NCBI RefSeq assembly: GCF_030272615.1
Contig: NC_081409.1
Location: 529,166,291 to 529,230,290 of the forward strand
Reading direction: 5' to 3'
From: Cryptomeria japonica
Lineage: Eukaryota; Streptophyta; Pinopsida; Cupressales; Cupressaceae
DNA: 64,000 bases
Of the stretch, positions 47,511-57,925 are shown piece after piece. Position 1 is the first letter of the stretch, and the number at the start of each line of letters is the position of its first letter. Made by a program: the position numbers and the translations under genes. The notes under the pieces are model-generated. The model saw nothing but the letters and a program-made list of their open reading frames with translations. It had not been told where the DNA came from and did not search any database.

Positions 47511-47599
47511 TGTCTTTCAACTGATCTTGCTCTCTTTCTTGGTGAAAGGCAGTGTCTTAGCACTCATTTCACCCTCATGTTGCTCCTCACCCTATGACA

Positions 47600-48693
47600 C
47601 AAATAGTTAACTTAATTGGGGGCTCTTTGTCATTAGAGGTGGCGCTTTTTCAATTTAAAATATTTTGGGGTAGCAACATGATTTTCTTTTACCTCTATTC
47701 TATCTCTTATCTTTAAAGTTTCATTATTTCCTTTATGGATTGCATTCTTCATAACTTGATGTCCTTTATTGCATAGAGTTATCCTTCATGTGAATGCATG
47801 TGTGTTCCTTAGTTAGGACTTATTTTTTGTTCAAAATGTCACCTCTCTTATGAATAATCTCTCTTTAGTAAATGTGTGATTCTTCGTCCTAATTTTCCTT
47901 GTTCTCTTGCTTGGGGGGCGATGATGATATTTTTTGTCTCTCTCTTTCTATCTAAAGTATTACTATTTCCCTTAGGGGAATTTGTGATATTTCTTTCTTT
48001 CTCTCTCTCTCTTTGAAGATTACCACTTCTTTAGAGTTTCATTTTACACATACTAATATCTTTTCTTGCATCGGATATTTATTCATGTGAGTATATTGTG
48101 CATTTGCTTATGTTTTATCTCTCCTTAGAGGTTGTGTAATTCTTCTCATTGTCCTTACACTTGGGGGGAAATGATTTATCTCCCTCTCTCCTTTCTAAGG
48201 ATCTACTTTTCCTTTATTGAATGGTGTTTGCTTATGATTTGATATCATTCCTTGTGTGAAGTTGTTGTTTGATCAAATATTCTCTCTTATACAAGATGTG
48301 TAAGTCCTTGGCTACACCGTCTTCTTCACTTGGAAATGCATATCTTATTTTAAACTTACCCCTTTACATTGGGTCAAAAGTGTGTCGTCCTTCATCAAGA
48401 ATCTCTTCACCTAGCAATAGAAGGAATGTATGAATTATTGTTCCTCTTCCTTTCTTTTGGTAGATGTTATAATTGTCCAAAGAAAATCCTCTTGGAGGTA
48501 GATTTCTTTTGAATAAATATATCTTCTCCTGCAAGGATCTCCTTTACACTTGTTGCAAGATATCTATTTTTAAACTATCTTATCCTTGCTTATAAAAGTA
48601 TTCCCTCTTTATCTTGGATTTATGACATTTTTGCCTAAAGGATATCTCCTTGGTGTTGAAGGTGTGTATCCTTGTTTCTAGCTTCCTTATGAC
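47600..48693 (+). repeat. E5 3' segment: diverged repeats with CTTGGGGGG boxes
   Basis: No gene. Similar blocks recur: TGTGTGATTCTTC...CTTGCTTGGGGGGCGATGATG near 47873-47930, TGTGTAATTCTTC...ACACTTGGGGGGAAATGA near 48132-48170, and weaker relatives on both sides (a TTGGGGGCTC near 47617, TGTGTAAGTCCTTGG near 48297). Each is followed by a TCTCTCTCTT-rich stretch. Tandem repeats in the 3' untranslated part are known in Tat elements. Confidence 0.55.
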
Positions 48694-49591
48694 TATTGAG
48701 AAAATGGCGTCTCAACATTGCATTTACATAAGGTAACTATTTATAGTAAGCATTTTGTTTCAGCACAAAATGGTGCGAAATTCTCCCAGAAGCTTCTGGT
48801 TGGCTAGATAAGCATGTGAATACACAAGATCATAGCTAGTTTTGAAGATATTAAAGTTTCCATTTTTAGAGGGTGCAATGAAAGGATTAAAATTAATTTT
48901 GAGGAATTTAGAATCTTCAAAATGCCCTGAAAAAGTTATCATAAATGGTGTAGTGTTTACGAGGTGATAGAGAACTTTGTGATCTTTCCAACACTTCAAA
49001 CGGTTCATCAATCGGACACACGGTTCAAAAGTTATGGCCTCCGGAAGTTTAGACTCCTGAAATAGGAAATATAAATTACATCGGACACATAAATGAGTTG
49101 TAAAAGGGAGGAACACATGTTGATGTGTGTTTTGACACATCATAGGACATCTAGAATGGAGATAAGGCTGACTGTACTTTATTGGGTGGTTTTAGCCCAT
49201 GATTTTGTAATACCGTTTGATGGTTTCTTGTATTGTATCTCCTATATATGAGGTGCATGAGATAGAGGTTGCATGTAAGAGTCTTATGGATATTGAGTTA
49301 GCTCCGAGTCTCTGATTAGTGGTACTCTTGTGAAGAGCTTTCTCTCCAAGTATATTATAATCTGTTGTGGATTGCTGAATAATATATTGAGCTTCTTTTG
49401 GAATGTGGGGTTTTTCTCTTGAAAGGGTTTTCCCTGCGTAAATCACTGTGTTGTTGTGTTGTGGTATGTATGATATTTTGTTTATTTTCTGTTAAGTTTT
49501 TATAACTACTGTAATGATCTGTAAATTTTTTTGGATTACCCTCCTCTCAAGGTTAGTGTAGGAAGTTGTTCCACTACTTAACTTCCTTACA
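48694..49591 (+). repeat. Copia-2 5' LTR
   Basis: About 898 bp. The first part (to about 48990) matches the 3' LTR at 53726-53981. The start, TG in the 3' copy, has mutated to TA here. The end TTCCTTACA is set by the primer site 2 bp later. Confidence 0.85.
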
Positions 49592-49593
49592 AG

Positions 49594-49605
49594 TGGTATC
49601 AAATC
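49594..49605 (+). other. Copia-2 primer-binding site
   Basis: TGGTATCAAATC, two bases after the LTR; initiator-Met type. Confidence 0.85.
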
Positions 49606-49715
49606 CTGATAACCTTTGGTTTCAGTTGTGGGTGGTTGGGATTTTTGAACTAATCTAGATTTGAGTGGGAGTTTATGTAGAAGATACTTTTTGATCTTGT
49701 TGCAGGAATTTTCAG

Positions 49716-50500
49716 ATGGCAAGTTCATCAGGGAGAATAGAGGTGGAGAAATTTAATGGTAGTAATTTTGAGATGTGGAAACTGAAGATGGAAGATCTAC
49801 TAATAGATGGAGATCTACTGGATGTTGTTGATTTGAATGTCTCAAGACCCTTAGATCCTACTATAGCTGCTCAATATGATGTTATGGAACATAAAGACAA
49901 GGGTATAATTAGATTGTTTCTAACAAACTTTGTTCTAATCAATGTCCATGAAGAGAAATCTGCAAAGAAGTTATGGACTAAGCTTGGTGAGATGTATCAA
50001 GCCAAATCTTTATTAAATAATATTTTCTTGAAGAAGAAATTGTATTCTTTGAAGATGGAAGAGGGTGGACAAATTGTTGACCACTTGGAAGGATTTAATA
50101 TGTCGGTGGCTCAATTGGTATATGTTGGTGTTAAGATGGACAAAGAGGAGAAATACCTGATCTTGCTTTGTTATTTGCCTAATTCATGGGATTCTCTTGT
50201 TACGGCTATCGATAGTACATTTGTTGTTTTGAAGTTTGAAGATAAGGTTGGTGCCCTACTTGGTGAAGATATGTGAAGGAAGGTATCCATCAGTTTGAAG
50301 GAATCCCTAATTGTTTTTGGAAGACCTAAGGAAAAGGCAAGAAGAATGAGAAGCGCAAGAAGTCCAAATCGAATGGGAGATCAAAATCTCTTGGAAAGTC
50401 CAAAGTCATTTGCTGGAATTGTGGTAATTTAGGTCACATCCGTAAGGACTGCAAAGAAGAAAAGAAGAAGAAATTTGATTATGATGTTGAGTCTTATAAA
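49716..50500 (+). pseudogene. Copia-2 gag
   Basis: ATG 49716 opens a 186-codon frame: MASSSGRIEVEKFNGSNFEM, WKLKMEDLLI, later LFLTNFVLINVHEEKSAKKL and LLCYLPNSWDSLVTAI, the classical copia Gag. A TGA at 50274-50276 and a frame change lead to the basic segment and the zinc knuckle CWNCGNLGHIRKDC at about 50410-50455 (complete CCHC). Gag would form the particle. Confidence 0.9.
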
Positions 50501-52080
50501 GAAGATGGTGATGCATTCATTGCACCTTTGGCTACTCATGCAAATAATGATACATGGTCAATTGACTCAAGTGCACCTTTCCATGTGACTTACAAAAAAA
50601 GATTGTTTTTTTTAATATGAATAATTTAATGGAGGCAAGGTGTACTTGGGTGATGATTCACATTTAGACACTGTTGGTTGAGGTAAAGTTAGGATCAGGT
50701 TTCTTGATGGTAGAATAAAAAGGATTAGCGGTGTGTTGCATATCCTTGGATTAAAATGAAATTTATTATTTGTGAGGAAATTGATAGATGCGGGTGTACA
50801 TGTATTATTTTCTAATGCAAGATGTAAGATGATTAGGGGAGATATGGTGATTTCTATAGGTGTCAAGTTTTGCACTTTGTATAAGCTAGAGGCATACACT
50901 ATTGAGTGTAATAGCACTTATGTAAAAAGTAAATCTGTGGATACTTCATCGAAAGATTTGAGGGTTTCACCTTCGGCGGATGGACATGTCTTTTGGGTAC
51001 CTAAGGGTGCTCTTTCTTATGAAGTAAAGTTACCTTTAGAGAAGACTATGTTATGGCACCAAAGACTTGGCCACATTGGAGAAAAGGGTTTGAGGACCTT
51101 GAAAAATAAAAACCTTGTTGAAGGTTTGAATGATTGTAATCTTGACTTTGATTTCTAAGAGCATTGCATTTATGGAAAACAAAACCACGTTCAGTTTTAC
51201 TCGAATTCTCATAAATCTTGCGGTGTTTTGGATCTTATTCCTTCTAATGTGTTTGGTTCTGTAGATGCTCCTCCAATTGGAAAATCCACATTAGGTTTCA
51301 TTTATTGATGATTTTAGTAGGACATGTGTATATTTTTTAAAGAGTAAATCTAAAATTTTGTCATTTAAAAAAATTTAAAGCAATGGTTGAGTTGCAGATT
51401 GGAAAGAAAATTAAATGTTTGAGGAATGATAATGGTGGTGAATTTTGGTCTAATGATTTTGATAGATTTTGTAAAAGACTGTGGCATTAACAAAAAGAAA
51501 ACAACTATGTATTCTCCACAACAGAATGGAGTTGTAGAAAGAATGAACATGACACTAATGGAGAAAGCTAGGAGTATGTTGAGTGGTCCTGGTCTAGAAC
51601 TAAAGTTTTAGGCTGAAACTATTGCCAATGATTGCTACTTGATTAACAGGTCTCCTATATTAGCTCTTGTTGATAAAATGCCTATGGAAGCATGGTCAAG
51701 TCACAAGCCTTTATTGAGATATCTTAGAGTTTTTGGTTGCGAGGCATATGCATACGTTCCAAAGGAGAAGAGAACAAAGTTGGAGAACATCATGGTTGTG
51801 AAATGTATCTTCATTGGTTACAATTATGGTGTGAAAGGATTCAAGCTTTAGGACCTTGTTGCACAAAAGGTAATTCATAGTAGAAGTGTTATTTTTAGAG
51901 AAATTAAGTCTCCTTATGTTACCTTGCAACCAGAACAAACTAAATGGGAAGATGTGATTCAATTCCATTCTACGCCTGAAAGAGTTGAATCGAGACTACT
52001 TGATAGGCAAGAAGTTGAGGAGAACTCATCTATCTCTGAATCTTCAGAAGAGGAGGATAAACCTCCAACTTAGCTTGTTT
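50501..52080 (+). pseudogene. Copia-2 protease and integrase
   Basis: The protease loop reads DTWSIDSSAPFHVT near 50550-50590, with Asp-Ser-Ser in place of the usual Asp-Ser-Gly. GAG-pre-integrase: MLWHQRLGHIGEKGLRTLKN near 51048-51110. In the core, RNDNGGEFWSND holds the second Asp and SPQQNGVVERMNMTLM the Glu (51420-51560). The C-terminal part YLRVFGCEAYAYVPKEKRTK is open at 51639-51851. Stops and shifts near 50620, 51160, 51290, 51611 and 51850. The region ends with a Glu/Ser-rich linker. Confidence 0.87.
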
Positions 52081-53671
52081 GAAGGTCTACAAGACATAGA
52101 CAACCACCTGAAAGGTATTCACTTGATGATTGGAGATGTATTTTTTCTTTGAATACTAATATGGATGAACCTAGATCTATAAAAGAGGCATTAGGTATGA
52201 ATGATGGAGAATCCTGGAAGATTTCTATGGAAGAAGAAATTGCAGCTTTGAAAAATAATGATACATGTTATCTTGTACCATTTCCTGAAGGACAAAAGCA
52301 TGTTGGTTGCAAAAGTGTGTTCTAGAAAAAGATTGGTTTAGATGGAAGCATTGAGAAGTATACATCAATTTTGGTTGCAAAAGGCTACTCTGAAATTGAG
52401 GGTGTTGATTATAGTGAGATATTTTCTCCTATTGCAAAAATGACATCCATTAGATTTTTTCTTTCTATTGCTACTGCTTATGATTTAGAGGTTGAACAAA
52501 TGGATGTGAAAACTGCTTTCCTTCATGATGATTTGGAGGAGGATATATATATGACATAGCCAGAGCACTATATGGTGAAAGCTAAAAGTAATTTGGTTTG
52601 TAAATTAAAGAAATCTTCGTATAGCCTCAAATAGAGTCCTAGGATGTGGTACCAAAAATTTGATACATATGTGTTGAGTTTGGGATTTGAGCATTTTAAA
52701 TCAGATCACTATGTTTATAATAAATATGATGATGATTATTTTATATACATTGCATTATATGTTGATGACATGTTATTCATTGGTAAAGGGAAAGGTATGA
52801 TTTCATAACTAAAGTCTCAACTTGCTGCTAAATTTGAATGAAAGATCTTGGTGTAGTGAAACACATTCTTGGGATGGAAATTAGAAGAGATAGAGTGAGA
52901 AGAAAGCTATGGCTAGGTCAAAGTAAGTATGTGAATTCAATATTTTAGAGGTTGAACATGCATGATTGTAGACCATTATGTGTTCCCTTCATAGTTGTAA
53001 CAAAATTATCTATTTCACATTGTCCTACATCTCCATCAGAGATGGAAGACATGAGAAGAGTTCCTTACCAGAGTGTAGTTGGAAGTTTGATATATGTTAT
53101 GGTATGTACTAGACCAGACACTGCCCAAGTAGTGGGAGTTCTTTCTAGATATATGTCTAATCCTGGTAGAATTCATTAGTATTCTTCATGTTATCATGGT
53201 AATTTGGTTGGAGACGTGATTTCTCTTGATATTCATGGTTATGTAGATTCAGACTGGGTAGGTGATATTGATAGCAAAATATCCACTAGTGCTTAAGTGT
53301 CTACTTTATTTGGTGGTGCTATGGTTGCTTTGTCCACTACAGAAGCAGATATGGCAGCTACTCATGCTTGTAAAGAAGCCATTTGGCTTAAGAGAGTGTG
53401 TTATGATATTAGAATAAAACAAGGTACAATGATAATTTATTGTGACAATTAGAGTGTGATCTGCCTAGATAAGAACCCGATTTTTCATGCCCAGACCAAG
53501 CACATTGATGTTCAGTATCATTTTGTCAGAGATATGGTCAAAAATGGCAGGGTGAAGTTGGTTAAGGTAGAGACTTTGATGAATGTTGCAGATTCTTTAA
53601 CTAAGGCTGTGAGCATAGAGAAGTTCAGATGGTGTTCGAAGTCTATGGGCCTCATGGCCAATAGAAATTAA
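52081..53671 (+). pseudogene. Copia-2 reverse transcriptase and RNase H
   Basis: RT: ESWKISMEEEIAALKNNDTC, LVAKGYSEIEGVDYSEIFSP, VEQMDVKTAFLHDDLEEDIY, and YVDDMLFIG at 52758-52784. A frameshift near 52840 follows. RNase H: VDSDWVGDIDSKISTS near 53244, TEADMAATHACKEAIWLKRV, IIYCDN*SVICLDKNPIFHA, ending in the open frame 53456-53671. Stops near 52325, 52557, 52632, 52806, 53297 and 53450. It is the second copia pol in the window and of a different branch from copia-1. Confidence 0.9.
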
Positions 53672-53713
53672 ATTATTGTGTTGATAATCCTTTTGCTCTT
53701 GCGAAGTGTTTGA

Positions 53714-53725
53714 CAAGTGGGAGAA
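53714..53725 (+). other. Copia-2 polypurine tract
   Basis: AAGTGGGAGAA directly precedes the TGTTGG start of the 3' LTR. Confidence 0.83.
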
Positions 53726-53981
53726 TGTTGGTAAAATTTTGTCTCAACCTTGCATTTATATGAGGTTACTATTTATAGGAAGTTTTTCATTTCAACATGA
53801 AATGGTGCGAAATTGTCTCCAAAGCTTCTGGTTGGCTAGATAACCATGCTGATAATTTGTTTTTGCAAAATCAAATGTAGTTTTGAAGATATTAAAGTTT
53901 CCATTTTGAGGACTTCAAAGGCTTTGAAACACCCTAAAAAGTGGACATAAATGGTGTAGCATTTACGAGGTGATAGAGCAC
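53726..53981 (+). repeat. Copia-2 3' LTR, truncated
   Basis: TGTTGGTAAAATTTTG to GATAGAGCAC, matching the beginning of the 5' LTR. After GATAGAG(C/A)AC the two copies part: the 5' copy continues with TTTGTGATC, this one with TGAAGAAC. Confidence 0.87.
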
Positions 53982-54806
53982 TGAAGAACTTAAATGAAAA
54001 CTGAGAGGGGGGACTAAATCAGTATATTTCAAAACTTTAAGTTTAGTGTTGTTAGTGAACAGATTGTCCTCTTACTTAATTTCTCTTAATTTACTCTATG
54101 CCCAATGTTATGAAGAGAACAGAATCGTTCACTACAGTTGAGAAAGTATTGGTTTCATTTTAACTTCCTCTCTGAATTTTTCTAAAGGTACAGCTCCCTT
54201 ATTTGATTTACAATGAATTCAGTTTTTTACAATCACACTTTTTCCTGAAAGTGCATAAGGTTCTCCCAACTACTCCTAGGTAGTGAGGTAATTACAAAAT
54301 ACAGATCGCAGATAGAAAAATTCACATACATATAATCAACAAAATCTATTTCAAAGAATGGATTTCTGCTAGATTTTCCACATATATCAAAATAGGAAAT
54401 AGATGAACTTACAACTAACCAACAGCAATAAGGAAATTTCGAATCGCTGAATTATCTCCACACAGTGATAATAATTCAACACTCAGAACGCAAAGTTTCA
54501 AAGCATAACTCAAAATCTTTCATATATGTATATCCAACTTCAATGCACAAAGTCTTTGGAAGCTAAAACATGCATATACTATCCTTCATCACTGTTCTTC
54601 AGAAAAATCTATATAAAAAACTATATTTAACTTGCTATTCTTTCCTATTCTATTGCTCAAAAAAATCTCCTCAAACAGTTTAATGCCCCAGCATTTATAG
54701 TTATTTTTGAAATCCCGAAGGGCCTCTCTTAAAACTCAGCCCTATCGGGTTAATACAAGAAACCATTATAAAACTAAAAAGCAGTTATCAAAAGATAGAA
54801 CGCCAG
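53982..54806 (-). repeat. E8: LTR-like segment downstream of the 1035-aa gene
   Basis: It begins TGAAGAACTTAAATG and, 25 bp in, has ACTGAGAGGGGGGACTAAATC, the G-run found near the plus-strand start of minus-oriented copia LTRs here (27395, 29108, 63090). A minus-strand TATA-like CTATAAATGC lies at 54691-54700. It probably is an LTR of a minus-strand element that inserted in the copia-2 LTR. No second copy, polypurine tract or target duplication was found; the right edge (CCAGCA, 54806) is a guess. Confidence 0.5.
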
Positions 54807-54817
54807 CAGGTGACGAT

Positions 54818-57800
54818 TCAGTTTCCGCTATATTCGCCGGTTTCTTCTTCATTTCCGACGGTCTGACGTACCAGCTTCCAGCTCTGGAAAGAAGACATGA
54901 ATTCTTGCGTGGCCTGTGAGTGCGGGTTCTTTAAACTCATCAGCCGGGCTCTACATGCATCCTTCTGCCACCTGTATTCCTTCATCTTTAGGCTCTGACA
55001 TGGCATCAGCTTCTCATTGAGGCGCAGCATGGATTCTATACCTGCCAATGAAGTGAAATCATCGACCTTGGGCGTTTCTTTGTCCCTAATCCGCTCAACT
55101 GCTTCGGTGAAACTTTTAGTTAACACTTCAATGTCCATGCTGCCTTCATCCAATTGTAGGATGCCTGTGGGGTTGACAGTCTTCATGTCCTTAACCAGTT
55201 CCTTATGTATGTTTGTGATTTGATTCTTGATGCCCTGGACTTCTTTGATGGCTTCTTGGTAGATGGACTCCTTCCAGCTCATATTACTTTTCAGGATAAA
55301 TAAGGTGCACGGGTCCACGGCCTTCATGGAGTTTTCACCTAAGAATTTGAGAACTCCAAACTTTTCAACCTCAATTACCCGGGAAACTATGGTTTGACAC
55401 CGTGACAATTCTGTCTCCCATACTGGTATCAATGTTTGAATTTCTTCAAGCAATGCTTCACCCTCGGAATAGATACTAGTAATTTCTGAAATAAACTTAT
55501 TCCCTTGCTCTAATATGCTATTTACCCGACTAACCACAGCGTCAGACAACAATTTTCCCCTCTGCGTCTGTTTCATCAATTGCTGGCTTTCGGCAAAATT
55601 TGGGTCGAATGGCTGAGGCAGCTGGATTATTGAGTTAGGCCCTAAATTAGTCAGCGAATTGATGTATGTGGCCATCGTCACCACCATTGCTTTCAATTCT
55701 TTCTTCTCCTTAGAATCTTTGTCTGATTGAGTGAGCATGTGGTCAGCAGAAAACTTAAAGAAATTATTGCCAGTATTCCTGTTAAGGGTACCTAGTTCAA
55801 TAGAAGTGACTTTGAATCCTTCCTCATCAATTTCCCCTGACTCCCTTTTCTGCTTATAAGTAGCCACTTCCGCTATGATTTTCCCCGTCACTGGATCCTT
55901 AGTGAGACAAGCATCCGTTTTCATTTTCTTTGCTTTAGACCCTCTAGCCGCATACCTAGTGACAATGTCCTTTACTGGCGAGGCCACTGGTTGTAAACTC
56001 TGCTTCTTATTGATTGAATTTGACAACCATAAAGGAACAGTGGGAGTGGTGGATACCATCTGAGTATCTTTAGTCAGAGTCAAGAACTTGGGTTGATCTG
56101 CCTTTGGTGTTTCAATGAATTGGACTTCATCTTCTGCTTCATCTCGAAAAGGGGACTTGTCACTTGAATCCCGCTCTGGTGATGTCATTTTCTGCTTCTG
56201 AGAACTAGGCTGCTTCAAAGCTTTGTTCCTAGAATGGGATCTCGTTCTAGGAGCCGTGACTTGGGAAGGGAACTTTATTTTCTTATCTGAGGCCAATGTA
56301 TCACCTGCAACATGAGAAAGTGGAATGTCAGATTGAAGCGGTTCCGAGAGAGAAATCACCTTAGTAGAAGACTCATTGATGTTTCCAGTCCTTTTCCTCT
56401 GCAACCAATCATCCGTATAAGTTAATATGGATCTGGCTCTCCAATTAATATCATCATCTTCGTCCTTGCTCCAATCAACTGTCAAGAATTTTGTTTCATT
56501 TGATTCTTCCCATTCGGGTTCAACTAGACATGAACCATCCTCAACGATCCCTTGTGTTTTGAACTTCAATTTGAAAGAATTAATTTGCTGCAGGGTGAGT
56601 CTAGAATGGTCCTTTTTCAAGACTTCTTCTTCATTTTCACAATCTTCCCATAAATCTTCTAGCTGCGGAGCAACTGTTGAGTTGATTTCAAGGCCAAGGG
56701 TTAGAGCTGCATATCCTTTACTATCGAAATTTCTCCTGCTACGGTAGAAACCAAGATTGAATCCCAGCAAATTGCTTCCGATGATGGAAGCGTCATTCAT
56801 GTTATTACACACCAAAGAGTGCAGCTTAATAGGGAAAACCGTTTCCCATTTATCCTGAGGGAGGTTATCCTTAATAACAGCAGAAATTTGCCTGCACAAT
56901 TCAGCTAAAATGAAACAATCAAGGGCATATCGAGGCAACCTCACAGGTTCTTCCTCAAACCCTCCGACTCTCAAATATGTGAACCTGGGGAACTGAATAA
57001 AAGCACTCCCATAATGTTGAACTAGCTTCAGCGATTCAGAAGAGAGTCGTGGCATCTGAACACCTTCTAGAGCCAAATAAATGTTTTCAAACAATATATC
57101 ATGCACTTTACGGAAATCCTCCAGGACTCTGTCTTTTTGCAACAACGGGCAATATTGGAAAATAGTCATTTCCTCATTCCATACCTCATGTGGAAGAGCG
57201 GCGAGATCACAGGTGCAGGCAATACAATAAGTCAAATATGAGGCCATACGGAAATCTTCTCTAGATTCTTTGGCGCGTTTGAGCTGGCTTCTCAGGGAAG
57301 TGGCAATAATCTCCGCCCAATCTATCCATTGTTCACCTTTTAAGATAATTTCAATGTACCTATACATCCATTCTTCGAACAAACATACATCAGCTGAACC
57401 TTTCACCCTGTGTAATAATACCACCAGGTCGTGTATGTGGGGTTTCATGTGGCTTCTAGTAATGACCTTGGGAAGTCTAGACCCACCTCCATAGTTAACC
57501 TTGGTCCATTTCCTGGCAAGAGTGTTTCGGTACACACTAGGGTTTTCCCGATACTCAGCTTCAGCTTGAATGGGTGAGAAAGCGGCAAAGGTACTTGTTG
57601 TTAATTTCAAAACAGAAGAAATGGTTTCTCTGGAGACAGAAAGTATGACATTACCATTTTTGCTTACTATGCTCTTGCTTCTTACATCATAATGGTCAAT
57701 GCAAATTTGTAAGAGTTCAGGGTGTATGAAGGCAGGAGGAAATGCAGCAGCTTCAATTAACCCGCTCGTTAATATTTCCATACATCCCTTAACCTCTTCC

Positions 57801-57925
57801 GTATTCGCAAGAAAACTTGCTTGAAGATTTTCCACATTTACCCCTTCTAAATTGATATCACAAATCACTGGTCTTTTACATTCAAGGCTAGAAACATTAC
57901 CGAGAAAATGCATAACCGACTTCAT
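54818..57925 (-). CDS. Intact 1035-aa protein of unknown function
   Basis: The only long uninterrupted gene in the window. The first ATG is at 57925-57923; an in-frame TAA stands upstream near 57953, so the frame cannot start much earlier. I do not recognise a family with certainty. Residues about 1-420 look globular and helical (WTKVNYGGGSRLPKVITRSH, EEWMYRYIEIILKGEQWIDW, FIQFPRFTYLRVGGFEEEP). About 430-520 is acidic (DWSKDEDDDINWRAR). About 520-700 is polar and basic, with possible nuclear signals (RTRSHSRNKALKQPSSQKQK; RGSKAKKMKTDA). About 720-1000 is helical, coiled-coil-like. No RT, integrase, protease or zinc knuckle, and no intron. It may be cargo of an LTR element (E8) or a real repeat-family gene. 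Confidence 0.85.
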   Translation of the reverse strand: MKSVMHFLGNVSSLECKRPVICDINLEGVNVENLQASFLANTEEVKGCMEILTSGLIEAAAFPPAFIHPELLQICIDHYDVRSKSIVSKNGNVILSVSRETISSVLKLTTSTFAAFSPIQAEAEYRENPSVYRNTLARKWTKVNYGGGSRLPKVITRSHMKPHIHDLVVLLHRVKGSADVCLFEEWMYRYIEIILKGEQWIDWAEIIATSLRSQLKRAKESREDFRMASYLTYCIACTCDLAALPHEVWNEEMTIFQYCPLLQKDRVLEDFRKVHDILFENIYLALEGVQMPRLSSESLKLVQHYGSAFIQFPRFTYLRVGGFEEEPVRLPRYALDCFILAELCRQISAVIKDNLPQDKWETVFPIKLHSLVCNNMNDASIIGSNLLGFNLGFYRSRRNFDSKGYAALTLGLEINSTVAPQLEDLWEDCENEEEVLKKDHSRLTLQQINSFKLKFKTQGIVEDGSCLVEPEWEESNETKFLTVDWSKDEDDDINWRARSILTYTDDWLQRKRTGNINESSTKVISLSEPLQSDIPLSHVAGDTLASDKKIKFPSQVTAPRTRSHSRNKALKQPSSQKQKMTSPERDSSDKSPFRDEAEDEVQFIETPKADQPKFLTLTKDTQMVSTTPTVPLWLSNSINKKQSLQPVASPVKDIVTRYAARGSKAKKMKTDACLTKDPVTGKIIAEVATYKQKRESGEIDEEGFKVTSIELGTLNRNTGNNFFKFSADHMLTQSDKDSKEKKELKAMVVTMATYINSLTNLGPNSIIQLPQPFDPNFAESQQLMKQTQRGKLLSDAVVSRVNSILEQGNKFISEITSIYSEGEALLEEIQTLIPVWETELSRCQTIVSRVIEVEKFGVLKFLGENSMKAVDPCTLFILKSNMSWKESIYQEAIKEVQGIKNQITNIHKELVKDMKTVNPTGILQLDEGSMDIEVLTKSFTEAVERIRDKETPKVDDFTSLAGIESMLRLNEKLMPCQSLKMKEYRWQKDACRARLMSLKNPHSQATQEFMSSFQSWKLVRQTVGNEEETGEYSGN

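Larger units (their letters stand above)
43646..48693 (+). mobile_element. E5: Tat-like Ty3 element, internally deleted, partial
   Basis: Plus strand. The LTR start TGTAGCATCCTAAATTGTAC resembles the E3 LTR start, and the primer site is of the same unusual type. The inside shows gag-like frames, the G-patch-like block and zinc-binding motifs, but no RT, RNase H or integrase before copia-2 begins at 48694. Either pol was deleted or this copy never had it. No 3' LTR was seen. Confidence 0.65.
48694..53981 (+). mobile_element. Copia-2: Tork-like Ty1/copia element, 3' LTR truncated
   Basis: Plus strand: 5' LTR, primer site, gag, protease, integrase, RT, RNase H, polypurine tract, and the first 256 bp of the 3' LTR. 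The RT and Gag style suggest the Tork (Tnt1-like) branch; that is inference. All domains carry stops or shifts. The 3' LTR stops at 53981, where other LTR-like sequence begins. Confidence 0.9.

Noticed and set aside
54818-57925. Large gene as a Gag protein or PMD protein
   Set aside because: No capsid pattern, zinc knuckle or clear PMD signature could be seen; left unassigned.
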